Source: JAQBXX01 sp947085325 (lineage in GTDB: Bacteria > Pseudomonadota > Gammaproteobacteria > SURF-13). From it: a stretch of DNA of 64,000 nt. Position numbers and translations under genes: made by a program. This document shows, in pieces, positions 44,599-52,447 of this stretch (positions within the stretch are counted from its first letter, which is position 1; every line of letters begins with the position of its first letter). Under the pieces are notes generated by a model, which saw only the letters and a list, made by a program, of their open reading frames with translations, ran no database searches and was not told the origin of the DNA. The stretch lies in the NCBI GenBank assembly GCA_947085325.1, contig CAMTVY010000008.1, positions 39,831 through 103,830 of the forward strand, read 5' to 3'.

Positions 44599-45515
44599 GG
44601 TGATGTCACCTTTGCCGCAGGTGTGTCGCCGGGCAGCACGGCAGGTTGCGCGGGCTCAGCCTGTGCGGGCCCGCTCAGCACCAGCAGTACCTCGCGGTTG
44701 TGCTCCATGCGGGCGGTGGGCTCGGCCCGAATCATGGCGAAGGTCAGGCCGGGGTCATGCTCTACGCTGACCACCTTTGCTACCGGGTAGTCCGGGGGGA
44801 AGCGTCCGCCCAGGCCGGAAGTGACCAGCAGGTCGCCCACCTGAATATCGGCATCGGTAGGCACATAGGGGATGTCCAGCCGGTCAGAGATGCCAGTGCC
44901 GATGACAAGCGTGCGCAGGCCATTACGTTCGACCTGCACTGGCACGGCATGGCTGGGATCGGTAATGAGCAGTGCGATGCTGGACACGGGGCTCACATGG
45001 ATGATCTGGCCCATGAGGCCGTGGGCATCAATCAGCGGCAGCCCCGGTACCACGCCGTGTACAGATCCCTTGTTAATGATAACCTCGCGGCGGAAAGGGT
45101 CGAGGTCAACGGCGAGCAGTTCTGCCACACGGGTTTGTTTGCCCACCTTGGCCGAGGACTGCAGTAGTTCGCGCAGACGTGCATTTTCATTTTCCAGTGA
45201 ATTGAGTTTGTGCAGTTGTGCGCCCTGCACCAGCGACTCGCTGCGCAATTCTGCATTTTCACGCAGCAGGTGTGTGTGTGAAGAGAAGCTGTCGGCGATC
45301 CAGGCGCTCACCCTGAAAGGCAGGTCGACGCTGTATTGTACCGGGTAGATCAGCAGGGAGAGCGCTTGACGCACGCTGTCGAGGCGGTGCTGACGATGGT
45401 CGAACGTCATCAACGCAAGTGCAAGCAGCACGAACACCAGAAGTCGCAGCGTGGTATAGGGTCCACGTGCGAACAGCGGCTTCATCTGCTCCGGTGTGAT
45501 CGCTGCTTTTACCAT
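44595..45515 (-). CDS. mreC: Rod-shape determining protein MreC
   Basis: MreC spans the membrane once and forms periplasmic filaments that activate PBP2. The 306-residue protein has an N-terminal helix (about residues 22-38), a coiled-coil part (NAELRSESLVQGAQLHKLNSLENEN) and the beta-rich core (GLMGQIIHVSPVSSIALLITDPSHAVPVQ, shown in parts). The C-terminus is Ala/Pro-rich. It lies 95 bases downstream of mreB. Confidence 0.95.
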   Translation of the reverse strand: MVKAAITPEQMKPLFARGPYTTLRLLVFVLLALALMTFDHRQHRLDSVRQALSLLIYPVQYSVDLPFRVSAWIADSFSSHTHLLRENAELRSESLVQGAQLHKLNSLENENARLRELLQSSAKVGKQTRVAELLAVDLDPFRREVIINKGSVHGVVPGLPLIDAHGLMGQIIHVSPVSSIALLITDPSHAVPVQVERNGLRTLVIGTGISDRLDIPYVPTDADIQVGDLLVTSGLGGRFPPDYPVAKVVSVEHDPGLTFAMIRAEPTARMEHNREVLLVLSGPAQAEPAQPAVLPGDTPAAKVTSP

Positions 45516-45610
45516 CCGCTGGTCATAACACCGCTAGCGAACCTCTGATAAAGCCCTCAACGTTTGTTGGTGCGAGCGCGGCGGGCGATTTCGTAGTCCT
45601 TCCTTGGGTT

Positions 45611-46657
45611 TTACTCCTGAATCAGCACGTCGCGCCCGTGCTCGTCAATCATTTCCAATGCGATACCGCCACCGCGTGCCACGCAGGTGAGCGGGTCTTC
45701 GGCCACAAATACCGGCAGGCCGGTTTCCTCCATCAGCAGCTTGTCGAGATCGCGCAACAGTGCGCCACCGCCGGTGAGTACCATGCCGCGCTCGGCCACG
45801 TCGGCGCCGAGTTCCGGGGGTGTTTGTTCGAGCGCAGCGCGCACTGCGCTGACGATGCCGGACAAAGGCTCTTGCAGCGCTTCGAGAATTTCATTGCTGT
45901 TGAGCTTGAAATGGCGCGGCACGCCCTCGGCCTGGTTGCGGCCCCATACCTCCATTTCACGTACTTCGTTGCCGGGGTAGGCGGAGCCGATTTCCTGCTT
46001 GATGCGCTCGGCGGTAGATTCGCCGATCAGGCTGCCGTAGTTGCGGCGCACGTAGTTTACGATGGCGTCGTCGAAGCGGTCGCCGCCGATGCGCACCGAG
46101 GCCGAGTACACAATGCCGTTGAGCGAGATCACCGCGACCTCCGACGTGCCGCCGCCGATGTCCAGCACCATTGAGCCGTTGGCCTCGCCGATGGGCAGGC
46201 CTGCGCCGATGGCGGCCGCCATCGGTTCTTCGATCAGAAACACCTCGCTCGCGCCCGCGCCTATGGCGGACTCCTTGATCGCACGCCGCTCCACCTGGGT
46301 GGAGCCGCAGGGCACGCTCACCAGCACGCGCGGGCTCGGATGCAGGAAGCGGTTTTTGTGCACCTTGTGAATGAAATACTGCAACATCTTTTCGGTCACG
46401 GTGAAATCGGCGATCACGCCATCCTTGAGCGGGCGAATGGCGCTGATGTTGCCGGGGGTGCGGCCCAGCATGCGCTTGGCTTCGGTGCCCACTGCGGCGA
46501 TGGTTTTCGGGCCCTGTGGGCCGCGCTCCTGGCGGATGGCCACCACGGACGGCTCGTTCAGCACAATGCCCTGGCCCCGCACGTAGATCAGCGTATTGGC
46601 CGTACCGAGGTCAATCGAGAGGTCAGTGGAAAACATCCTGCGAAAACGTCCAAACAT
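45611..46657 (-). CDS. mreB: Rod-shape determining actin homologue MreB
   Basis: MreB forms membrane-bound filaments that guide side-wall synthesis. The 348-residue protein has the amphipathic N-terminus (MFGRFRRMFSTDL), the phosphate-1 motif IDLGTANTLIY, the VLDIGGGTSEVAVIS phosphate-2 motif and GGGALLRDLDKLL near the end. It is the first gene of the minus-strand run that ends at lipA, and is divergent from gatC. Confidence 0.98.
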   Translation of the reverse strand: MFGRFRRMFSTDLSIDLGTANTLIYVRGQGIVLNEPSVVAIRQERGPQGPKTIAAVGTEAKRMLGRTPGNISAIRPLKDGVIADFTVTEKMLQYFIHKVHKNRFLHPSPRVLVSVPCGSTQVERRAIKESAIGAGASEVFLIEEPMAAAIGAGLPIGEANGSMVLDIGGGTSEVAVISLNGIVYSASVRIGGDRFDDAIVNYVRRNYGSLIGESTAERIKQEIGSAYPGNEVREMEVWGRNQAEGVPRHFKLNSNEILEALQEPLSGIVSAVRAALEQTPPELGADVAERGMVLTGGGALLRDLDKLLMEETGLPVFVAEDPLTCVARGGGIALEMIDEHGRDVLIQE

Positions 46658-46952
46658 GTATCTTCAGTCCTGACAAAGGGTATAAAAGGGTATAAACAAC
46701 TCACTCTATCAACCGCCGGGCCTTTGGGCAAGCCGCCAAATGTGATAAGTTGCACGTTATGAACCCCGGCGAGGCCGGGCCGATGATGTTTTGAGATTAC
46801 TCAGGAGACACCAGGCAAGAGCACGCTATGGCTGGGGCCTCCTGAGCAACAACCCTGACTATACGCTATCCCCACCCTGTCCTGCCCCCTCAGCAGGGAG
46901 CGGGGACGTGCAGGAGAGTGTAGACTTAACGACTGACTTTAATGAGTGCATC
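46658..46952 (+). promoter_or_regulatory. Divergent mreB/gatC region with two strong hairpins in the gatC leader
   Basis: The 295-base region must hold both promoters, but no clear -35/-10 pair stands out. It contains a hairpin with arms 46800-46814 and 46832-46846 (13 of 15 pairs match; outer eight perfect, CTCAGGAG/CTCCTGAG; 17-base loop), a second GC-rich hairpin at about 46881-46914 and a smaller CCCGGC/GCCGGG hairpin at 46765-46779. A + strand transcript of gatC would carry these as a structured leader. No known riboswitch was recognised. A directly repeated GGGTATAAA (46678-46697) lies near mreB. Confidence 0.45.
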
Positions 46953-47240
46953 ATGTCTTTGCAATCCAGCGACGTAGAAAAAATCGCGCATTTGGCGCGT
47001 CTTGCCGTAAGTGAGCAGGATATCCCGGCCTATGCCCGCAACCTGTCCAGCATTATTGATCTGGTCAGCCAGATGAACGCCGTCGATACCACCCATGTTA
47101 CACCCATGGCGCACCCCCTCGACATGGCCGCCCGCATCCGCCCTGATGTTGTTACCGAGACCAATCAGCGCGAACGCTTCCAGGCCACTGCGCCGGAAGT
47201 GGATGCAGGGGTGTACCTGGTGCCGAAGGTTATAGAATGA
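46953..47240 (+). CDS. gatC: Asp-tRNA(Asn)/Glu-tRNA(Gln) amidotransferase subunit C
   Basis: GatC stabilises the GatA-GatB amidotransferase, which converts misacylated Glu-tRNA(Gln) or Asp-tRNA(Asn) to the correct form. The 95-residue protein has the usual length and pattern (VEKIAHLARLAVSE, then VTPMAHPLDMAARIRPDVVT and VYLVPKVIE). ATG at 46953 fits the family start; the frame is open to 46791 but upstream sequence is hairpin-forming leader. A repeat follows before gatA. Confidence 0.95.
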   Translation: MSLQSSDVEKIAHLARLAVSEQDIPAYARNLSSIIDLVSQMNAVDTTHVTPMAHPLDMAARIRPDVVTETNQRERFQATAPEVDAGVYLVPKVIE

Positions 47241-47339
47241 AGGCAGAAAAAAGATACAAGATACAAGATGCAAGAGAAAGGTATGGGTGGGTGAATTTAA
47301 CTTTTCTCTTTTCTCTTTCCCCTTTTATCTGTCGTTAAC
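47241..47339. repeat. Repeat between gatC and gatA (family C, degenerate)
   Basis: The 99-base spacer starts with tandem copies of AAGATAC and AAGATG units (AGATACAAGATACAAGATGC from 47252) followed by AAGAGAAAGG, and ends with a pyrimidine-rich arm (about 47300-47330) whose reverse complement (AGATAAAAGGGGAAAGAG) is a rough match to the left arm. The same AGATACAAG unit is found twice at the end of pgeF. Pairing would bring the two arms together in the gatC-gatA message. Confidence 0.65.
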
Positions 47340-48794
47340 ATGCACACTAAAACTATTGCAGAATTGTCGCGTGCACTGCACCGGCGCGAGATTTCGAGCA
47401 CCGAGCTGACGCAGGATTTTCTCGTGCGTATCAAGCGCCACAATGGCGAGCTCAATGCCTACATCACCGTGACTGAAGGGCAGGCGCTGGAGCAGGCGCG
47501 TGCGGCAGACGCACGGCTTGCGGAGGCCAACGCCAACCCGCTCATGGGCGTGCCGCTGGCGCAGAAAGACATATTCTGCACGCAGGGTGTGAAGACAAGT
47601 TGTGGCTCGAAAATGCTCGACAATTTTATCGCGCCGTACGACGCCACAACCGTCGAACGTTTTAACCGCGCCGGTGTGGTGATGCTGGGCAAGACCAACA
47701 TGGACGAATTCGCCATGGGCTCGTCCAACGAAACCAGCTGGTACGGGCCGGTGAAAAACCCGTGGGACACCAGCGCCGTGCCGGGTGGATCCTCCGGCGG
47801 CTCGGCGGCGGCGGTGGCTGCGCGTCTCGCGCCCGCCGCCACCGGCACCGATACCGGCGGCTCGATCCGCCAGCCTGCCGCGCTGTGCGGTATCACCGGA
47901 CTCAAGCCCACCTATGGGCGCGTGTCGCGCTACGGCATGATTGCCTTCGCCTCCAGCCTCGATCAGGGCGGCCCCATGGCACGCACGGCGGAAGACTGCG
48001 CGCTGTTGTTGCAGGCGATGGCGGGGTTTGACCCGCGTGATTCCACCAGCGCTGACCGGCCGGTGCCGGGGTATGACGCCGCGCTCAATGATTCGATCAA
48101 GGGCCTCAAGATCGGCTTGCCCAAGGAGTATTTTGGCGACGGGCTGGACGCCAAGGTGGCGCAGTCGATTGAGGCCGCGATCAAGGAATATGAAAAACTC
48201 GGCGCAACCGTGCATGACATCAGCCTGCCCAATACCCATCTTGCTGTGCCGGTGTATTATGTCATTGCGCCCGCCGAGTGCTCGTCAAATCTGTCGCGTT
48301 TCGATGGTGTGCGTTTCGGTTACCGGTGCAAAGAGCCGAAAGACCTGGAAGACTTGTACAAACGCTCGCGTGGCGAAGGTTTCGGCGCCGAGGTCAAGCG
48401 CCGCATCATGGTAGGCACCTACGCGCTCTCGGCGGGCTACTACGATGCCTATTATCTCAAGGCGCAGCAGTTGCGCCGCCTGATCAGCGATGATTTCAAA
48501 CAGGCCTTCAGCGAGGTGGATGTGATCATGGGCCCCACTGCGCCGACGGCGGCGTTCAACCTCGGCGAAAAGACCGACGATCCCGTCACCATGTATTTGT
48601 CCGACATCTATACCATTGCCGTCAATCTTGCCGGGCTGCCCGCCATGTCGATCCCCGCCGGGTTCGTCGGGCAGCGCCCGGTGGGCCTGCAACTCATCGG
48701 CAACTATTTCGACGAGGCGCGGCTGCTGAATGTCGCGCATCAATATCAGAAGGTTACCGATTGGCATCAGCGCGTGCCCGTCGGCTTTGAGTAA
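47340..48794 (+). CDS. gatA: Asp-tRNA(Asn)/Glu-tRNA(Gln) amidotransferase subunit A
   Basis: GatA is the glutaminase subunit that releases ammonia for transamidation. The 484-residue protein has the amidase triad Lys76 (PLAQKDIF), cis-Ser151 (PGGSSGGSAAA) and Ser175 (TDTGGSIRQPA). Length is normal. It stands between gatC and gatB, with repeats of two different families in the two spacers. Confidence 0.98.
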   Translation: MHTKTIAELSRALHRREISSTELTQDFLVRIKRHNGELNAYITVTEGQALEQARAADARLAEANANPLMGVPLAQKDIFCTQGVKTSCGSKMLDNFIAPYDATTVERFNRAGVVMLGKTNMDEFAMGSSNETSWYGPVKNPWDTSAVPGGSSGGSAAAVAARLAPAATGTDTGGSIRQPAALCGITGLKPTYGRVSRYGMIAFASSLDQGGPMARTAEDCALLLQAMAGFDPRDSTSADRPVPGYDAALNDSIKGLKIGLPKEYFGDGLDAKVAQSIEAAIKEYEKLGATVHDISLPNTHLAVPVYYVIAPAECSSNLSRFDGVRFGYRCKEPKDLEDLYKRSRGEGFGAEVKRRIMVGTYALSAGYYDAYYLKAQQLRRLISDDFKQAFSEVDVIMGPTAPTAAFNLGEKTDDPVTMYLSDIYTIAVNLAGLPAMSIPAGFVGQRPVGLQLIGNYFDEARLLNVAHQYQKVTDWHQRVPVGFE

Positions 48795-48891
48795 TGACAG
48801 CAGTGAATATATTTATAAGTAGCGAGTGGCGGGTAGCGAGGAGATTTATACCCCGCCACTCGTTACTTGCCACTCGCCACTGGGGTTAATA
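48795..48891. repeat. Palindromic repeat between gatA and gatB (family B)
   Basis: The 97-base spacer holds AGTAGCGAGTGGCGGG at 48818-48833 and its reverse complement with one mismatch at 48852-48867, giving a stem of about 16 pairs with a loop of 18 bases. A further CACTCGCCACT copy follows at 48871-48881. It is the best-preserved copy of the family in this window. No obvious ribosome-binding sequence remains close to the gatB ATG (GGGGTTAATA only). Confidence 0.8.
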
Positions 48892-50325
48892 ATGGAATGG
48901 GAAACCGTCATCGGGCTTGAGATCCACGCCCAGCTCGCCACGCAAACCAAAATCTTTTCGGGCGCGGCCACGGCCTACGGCATGCCGCCCAATACGCAGG
49001 CGTGCGCGGTTGATCTAGGCTTGCCCGGCGTGCTGCCGGTGTTGAATGCAGAGGCGGTGCGCATGGCAGTGAAGTTCGGCCTCGCCGTCGGCGCACGGAT
49101 TGCGCCGCGCTCGGTGTTTGCGCGCAAGAATTATTTTTATCCAGACCTTCCCAAGGGTTACCAGATCAGCCAGTACGAACTGCCGGTGGTGGCCAAGGGC
49201 GCGCTGGAGATCGAGCTGGAAGACGGCAGCGTCAAAACCATAGGCATCACCCGCGCGCATCTCGAAGAAGACGCCGGTAAATCCCTGCACGAAGATTTTC
49301 ACGGCAAGACCGGCATCGACCTCAATCGCGCCGGCACGCCGCTGCTCGAGATTGTCTCCGAGCCCGACATGCGTTCTGCGAAAGAAGCCGTGGCGTACAT
49401 GAAGAAAATCCACTCGCTGGTGCGCTATCTCGAAATCTGCGACGGCAACATGCAGGAAGGTTCGTTCCGCTGTGACGCCAACGTGTCGGTGCGCCCCAAG
49501 GGGCAGGAGAAACTCGGCACCCGTGCGGAACTGAAAAACATCAACTCGTTCCGTTTCGTGGAAAAGGCGATCAACTTCGAAGTCGGGCGCCAGATCGCAT
49601 TACTGGAAAGCGGCGGCACTGTGGTGCAGGAGACGCGGCTGTACGATGCCGACAAGGACGAAACCCGCTCCATGCGCTCCAAGGAAGAGGCCAACGACTA
49701 CCGCTACTTCCCCGACCCCGACCTGCTGCCGCTCGAAATCGAGAACGACTTTATCGCAGAGGTGAGAAATACCTTGCCCGAACTGCCCGATCAGAAGAAG
49801 CAGCGCTTCATAAACGACTACGGGCTCACGCCGTATGAGGCGGGCGTGCTCACCGCCAGCCGCGAGCTGGCCGAATTTTATGAGGGCGTGGTGAAGACCG
49901 CGCAGGGCGAGACGAAGCTGGCGGCCAACTGGGTCACGGGCGAACTGCTGGGCGCGCTCAACAAGGCGGGGCTGGATATCCTCGCCAGCCCGGTCACGGC
50001 GCGGGCGCTCGGCGGCATGCTGGTGCGCATCAAGGACAACACCATCTCCGGCAAGATCGCCAAGCAGGTGTTCGATGCCATGTGGCACGGCGAGGGTGAT
50101 GCCGATGCGATCATCGAGGCCAAGGGCCTGCGGCAGGTCACCGACAGCGGCGCGATAGAAAAAGTGGTGGACGAAGTCATTGCCAGCAGTCCGCAGCAAC
50201 TCGAACAGTACCGCGCCGGCAAGGAGGCATTGTTCGGCTATTTCGTCGGCCAGGTGATGAAGGCCAGCGAAGGCAAGGCCAACCCGGCGCAGGTCAATGC
50301 GCTGCTGAAAGAAAAGCTCAAATAG
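48892..50325 (+). CDS. gatB: Asp-tRNA(Asn)/Glu-tRNA(Gln) amidotransferase subunit B
   Basis: GatB binds the misacylated tRNA and activates its side chain. The 477-residue protein begins with the family start EWETVIGLEIHAQLATQTK, has the GatB signature LNRAGTPLLEIVSEPD and DYRYFPDPDL, and ends with a YqeY-like tail domain. ATG at 48892 was chosen since conservation starts at once; the frame is open upstream through the repeat. Confidence 0.98.
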   Translation: MEWETVIGLEIHAQLATQTKIFSGAATAYGMPPNTQACAVDLGLPGVLPVLNAEAVRMAVKFGLAVGARIAPRSVFARKNYFYPDLPKGYQISQYELPVVAKGALEIELEDGSVKTIGITRAHLEEDAGKSLHEDFHGKTGIDLNRAGTPLLEIVSEPDMRSAKEAVAYMKKIHSLVRYLEICDGNMQEGSFRCDANVSVRPKGQEKLGTRAELKNINSFRFVEKAINFEVGRQIALLESGGTVVQETRLYDADKDETRSMRSKEEANDYRYFPDPDLLPLEIENDFIAEVRNTLPELPDQKKQRFINDYGLTPYEAGVLTASRELAEFYEGVVKTAQGETKLAANWVTGELLGALNKAGLDILASPVTARALGGMLVRIKDNTISGKIAKQVFDAMWHGEGDADAIIEAKGLRQVTDSGAIEKVVDEVIASSPQQLEQYRAGKEALFGYFVGQVMKASEGKANPAQVNALLKEKLK

Positions 50326-50337
50326 CGTTAGTCCCGC

Positions 50338-50631
50338 CTAGATGCAGACCGTGGCATCCAGCGCCATGTGTAGCACAAGGCCGATGCCAATCAGCCGCGT
50401 GAAAGGTATAAAACTCAGCACGACATAAATGCCGATAGGTATATAGCTGTGCAACGGGTGAAACCCGATACTGCACCGGCTCGGGTCGTAGATGGGGTCG
50501 GCAAACAGATGGTCCAGATCCACCAGCATCGTGGACATCATCAGCAGGTAACTGATCTTCCATTCAGGCTTGAAGAATAGCTGCGCCACCACCAGCGGCA
50601 GCAGGAAGTGCAGGGCGATGTGAAAGATGTG
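50338..50631 (-). CDS. DUF6122 family membrane protein, start unclear
   Basis: The protein has three hydrophobic segments and the pattern I associate with DUF6122: MLVDLDHLFADPIYDP, RCSIGFHPLHSY and HMALDATVC at the end. Function is unknown. The family-like N-terminus (HIFHIALHFLLPLVVAQLFF) is encoded in frame from about 50631, but no ATG, GTG or TTG exists between the in-frame stop (50662-50664) and GTG at 50592. GTG 50592 would give 84 residues without most of the first helix. An ATG at 50660 is in another frame. So the gene may use a rare start, have a small frameshift, or be decaying. The 5-prime boundary given is the extent of the conserved frame. Confidence 0.6.
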   Translation of the reverse strand, partial: HIFHIALHFLLPLVVAQLFFKPEWKISYLLMMSTMLVDLDHLFADPIYDPSRCSIGFHPLHSYIPIGIYVVLSFIPFTRLIGIGLVLHMALDATVCI

Positions 50632-50740
50632 AGTGCTCCGGTGGTAGGGCGGGTGTTCATTCTACAGAATACGCGGGGCTGTTTCCCCTGCGAGCGCTGG
50701 CGCCTAACGGTTGAACTCAGGCCACGGCCCGTCAGGCCCG

Positions 50741-51067
50741 TCACCCCGCCGATGCAAAACGATTTGGTTCTTTGCCTTCTTGTACAGCCCACACAATTAA
50801 GATAATCCATCCAACTATTGGAATGAGCCAGAGCAGCAGAAACCATCCACTTCGGTCTGTGTCATGTAGCCGCCGTGCGCCTACTGCCAGAGATGGCAGT
50901 AGAACTCCCAACGAAAAAAGTGCTGACAACGCCTCACTTACAATGCTTGTTGCTAGCGACGTCAAAAACGTAAAAAGAACCCACCACCAGAATTCTGACC
51001 GCGAGGCGCGGCCGTCAAACACGGCATATTTTGAGAAACAGGTGCTAATAGAGTCGCCAAACGTCAT
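50741..51067 (-). CDS. DUF805 family membrane protein
   Basis: The 108-residue protein has the DUF805 layout: N-terminal KYAVFDGRASRSEFWWWVLF, helices at about residues 27-45 and 47-65, GARRLHDTDRSGWFLLLWLIPIVGWI and a polar end (VQEGKEPNRF). The family is widespread and of unknown function. GGAGGACTCCC-type sequence upstream contains a possible ribosome-binding site (reverse complement of 51069-51075). It lies beside the transposase element. Confidence 0.88.
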   Translation of the reverse strand: MTFGDSISTCFSKYAVFDGRASRSEFWWWVLFTFLTSLATSIVSEALSALFSLGVLLPSLAVGARRLHDTDRSGWFLLLWLIPIVGWIILIVWAVQEGKEPNRFASAG

Positions 51068-51090
51068 GGGAGTCCTCCGAATTTTAGTTT

Positions 51091-51205
51091 TATAATTAGG
51101 GTCAGGTCTTGCATGAACACATCACTCTTTATCCTTCCGCTCATATACTCATATAATTAGGGTCAGGTCTTGCATGAACACATCACTCTTTATCCTTCCG
51201 CTCAT
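51091..51205. repeat. Two 54-base direct repeats at the 3-prime end of the transposase element
   Basis: A 54-base sequence beginning TATAATTAGGGTCAGGTC is present at 51091-51144 and again, without visible change, at 51152-51205, separated by seven bases. The second copy includes the end of the transposase gene (stop at 51183-51185). Both contain GGGTCAGGTCTTGCAT, the inverse of ATGCAAGACCTGACCC at the other end of the element. Duplication of one end suggests a nested or incomplete insertion or replication slippage. Confidence 0.85.
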
Positions 51206-52080
51206 GACCGCCTATCGCCCGGCTGACAGTAGAGTAATGCACACCGAAGTATTCCGCTATCGTCTTCATCGAGTAATTCCCGCTTAGGTAGGCTGCGACC
51301 ATGGCGGCCTTGGGGTCGGCATGGCGTTTCGCATAATACGCCAACGGCTTGGCCACAGCCCTGCGGTGCGCTCGCGGTATCTCACTCAGATTGTCTTTGG
51401 GCGAGATTTTTTTCTGCATCCGTGTAACGAACTTCTCATCCCCCAGATAGATTTGGTTCTTGAGCTTACCCCACACGCTCGGCAGTCCCACGCCGGCTCG
51501 CGTGAAATCGATGTACTTGGCTATCGCCCGGTTACGTCGCGCGGAGAACTGTCCCAGCAACCAGTCCATTTGCAACCAAGGCGGCGAGGCCGCTGCACCG
51601 GTCATCGCCCGGTAGCTGCTCCAGGGCCAGCCTCCCGCGTTCTTGACCATCCCCGCCCGCACCGGATTGAGGACAACATAGCGCGCCAATTCCAGCAAAT
51701 AGCTGTCCTTCTCCACCAGTATCGCTTTATATCGCCCCTGAAAGACATGCCCCATTTTGCTGTGAGTGCGATTGACATATTGGGTATAGACGCCGTTGAG
51801 TTGGCGCATACCTTGGGACAAGTTACCCTCCGGGGTTTCAATGACGAGGTGGTAGTGATTGCTCATCTGGCAGTAGGCGTGACAGCGCCAATTGAAGCGC
51901 GCACAGACGTTGCCGAAGAGTTCCAGCCACGCGCGCCTGTCCTCATCCCCACCATAGATGTCTTCCCGGCGGTCACCCCGCGAGGTCACGTGATATAAGC
52001 CGCCAGCCAATTCGATACGCAGAGGTCTTGCCATGGCGTGCATTATAGCCGATAAATGCGTTGATGCAAGACCTGACCCC
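51099..52080 (-). mobile_element. IS200-like / REP-associated transposase element
   Basis: The element is bounded by a 16-base inverted repeat: GGGTCAGGTCTTGCAT (51099-51114, repeated at 51160-51175) and its reverse complement at 52064-52079. It has one gene, a Y1-type transposase. The same GGTCAGGTCTTGCA motif is, from memory, common at ends of such elements in Proteobacteria. Next to the right end a 17-base unit starting TGACCCCGCG is repeated in tandem (52074-52090 and 52091-52107). Mobility today cannot be judged. Confidence 0.75.
51183..52034 (-). CDS. Transposase of the Y1 / REP-associated (RAYT) type with C-terminal helix-turn-helix
   Basis: The 283-residue protein has the Y1 transposase start (MARPLRIELAGGLYHVTSRG), the HUH motif in MSNHYHLVIET and the downstream SYLLELARYVVLNPVRAGMV with WPWSSYRA. 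RAYT proteins cut single-stranded DNA at palindromic repeats. The last 60 residues (AAYLSGNYSMKTIAEYFGVHYSTVSRAI) form a DnaA- or Trp-repressor-like helix-turn-helix, common in this subgroup. ATG at 52034 is the likely start; ATG at 52043 is also possible. Confidence 0.9.
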   Translation of the reverse strand: MARPLRIELAGGLYHVTSRGDRREDIYGGDEDRRAWLELFGNVCARFNWRCHAYCQMSNHYHLVIETPEGNLSQGMRQLNGVYTQYVNRTHSKMGHVFQGRYKAILVEKDSYLLELARYVVLNPVRAGMVKNAGGWPWSSYRAMTGAAASPPWLQMDWLLGQFSARRNRAIAKYIDFTRAGVGLPSVWGKLKNQIYLGDEKFVTRMQKKISPKDNLSEIPRAHRRAVAKPLAYYAKRHADPKAAMVAAYLSGNYSMKTIAEYFGVHYSTVSRAIGGHERKDKE

Positions 52081-52447
52081 GCGTGCGGTGTGACCCCGCG
52101 TGCGGTGCTTAACTGAATGCGTTTCAGGTGTTTGGCTTCAAACACCACTCGGCCTTACTTGTGAAATATAACTAGAAGTAGACACCCTAAAAAACAGGGA
52201 AGTACACCTTACTAAGGTGTATAACACCGATGCAGTTATCGTAGGTATTTGATTTTTATTAACTAAGTAAATTGGGCGCACCCTATAAATCCCTCTAAAG
52301 CCCCTTGGCAGGTCGTTCGCGCTTGTTGGCTCAGGTGCGCGAGCAAGTTATGCTGAGAATAGTCCCACGTACCCTGAAAGCGTATGCAACCTGTGTTGAA
52401 TTAGACGCCGCATCTTGTTTCATGGCAAGTGCTTGGTATCTGACGGG
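52035..52447. other. 413-base intergenic region between the transposase gene and pilR
   Basis: The left part contains the element end and the 17-base tandem repeat. From 52110 the sequence is A+T-richer than the neighbours and no reading frame looks real. It includes a perfect 19-base palindrome at 52203-52221 (TACACCTTA, C, TAAGGTGTA) with an overlapping GGTGT-ATA-ACACC inverted repeat (52216-52228). The rest shows no RNA gene. It may be a remnant of older insertions. Confidence 0.6.

Noticed and set aside
52302..52320. TTGGCAGGTCGTTCGC as a possible sigma-54 promoter near pilR
   Set aside because: It lacks the conserved TTGC part of the -12 element and points to no gene.
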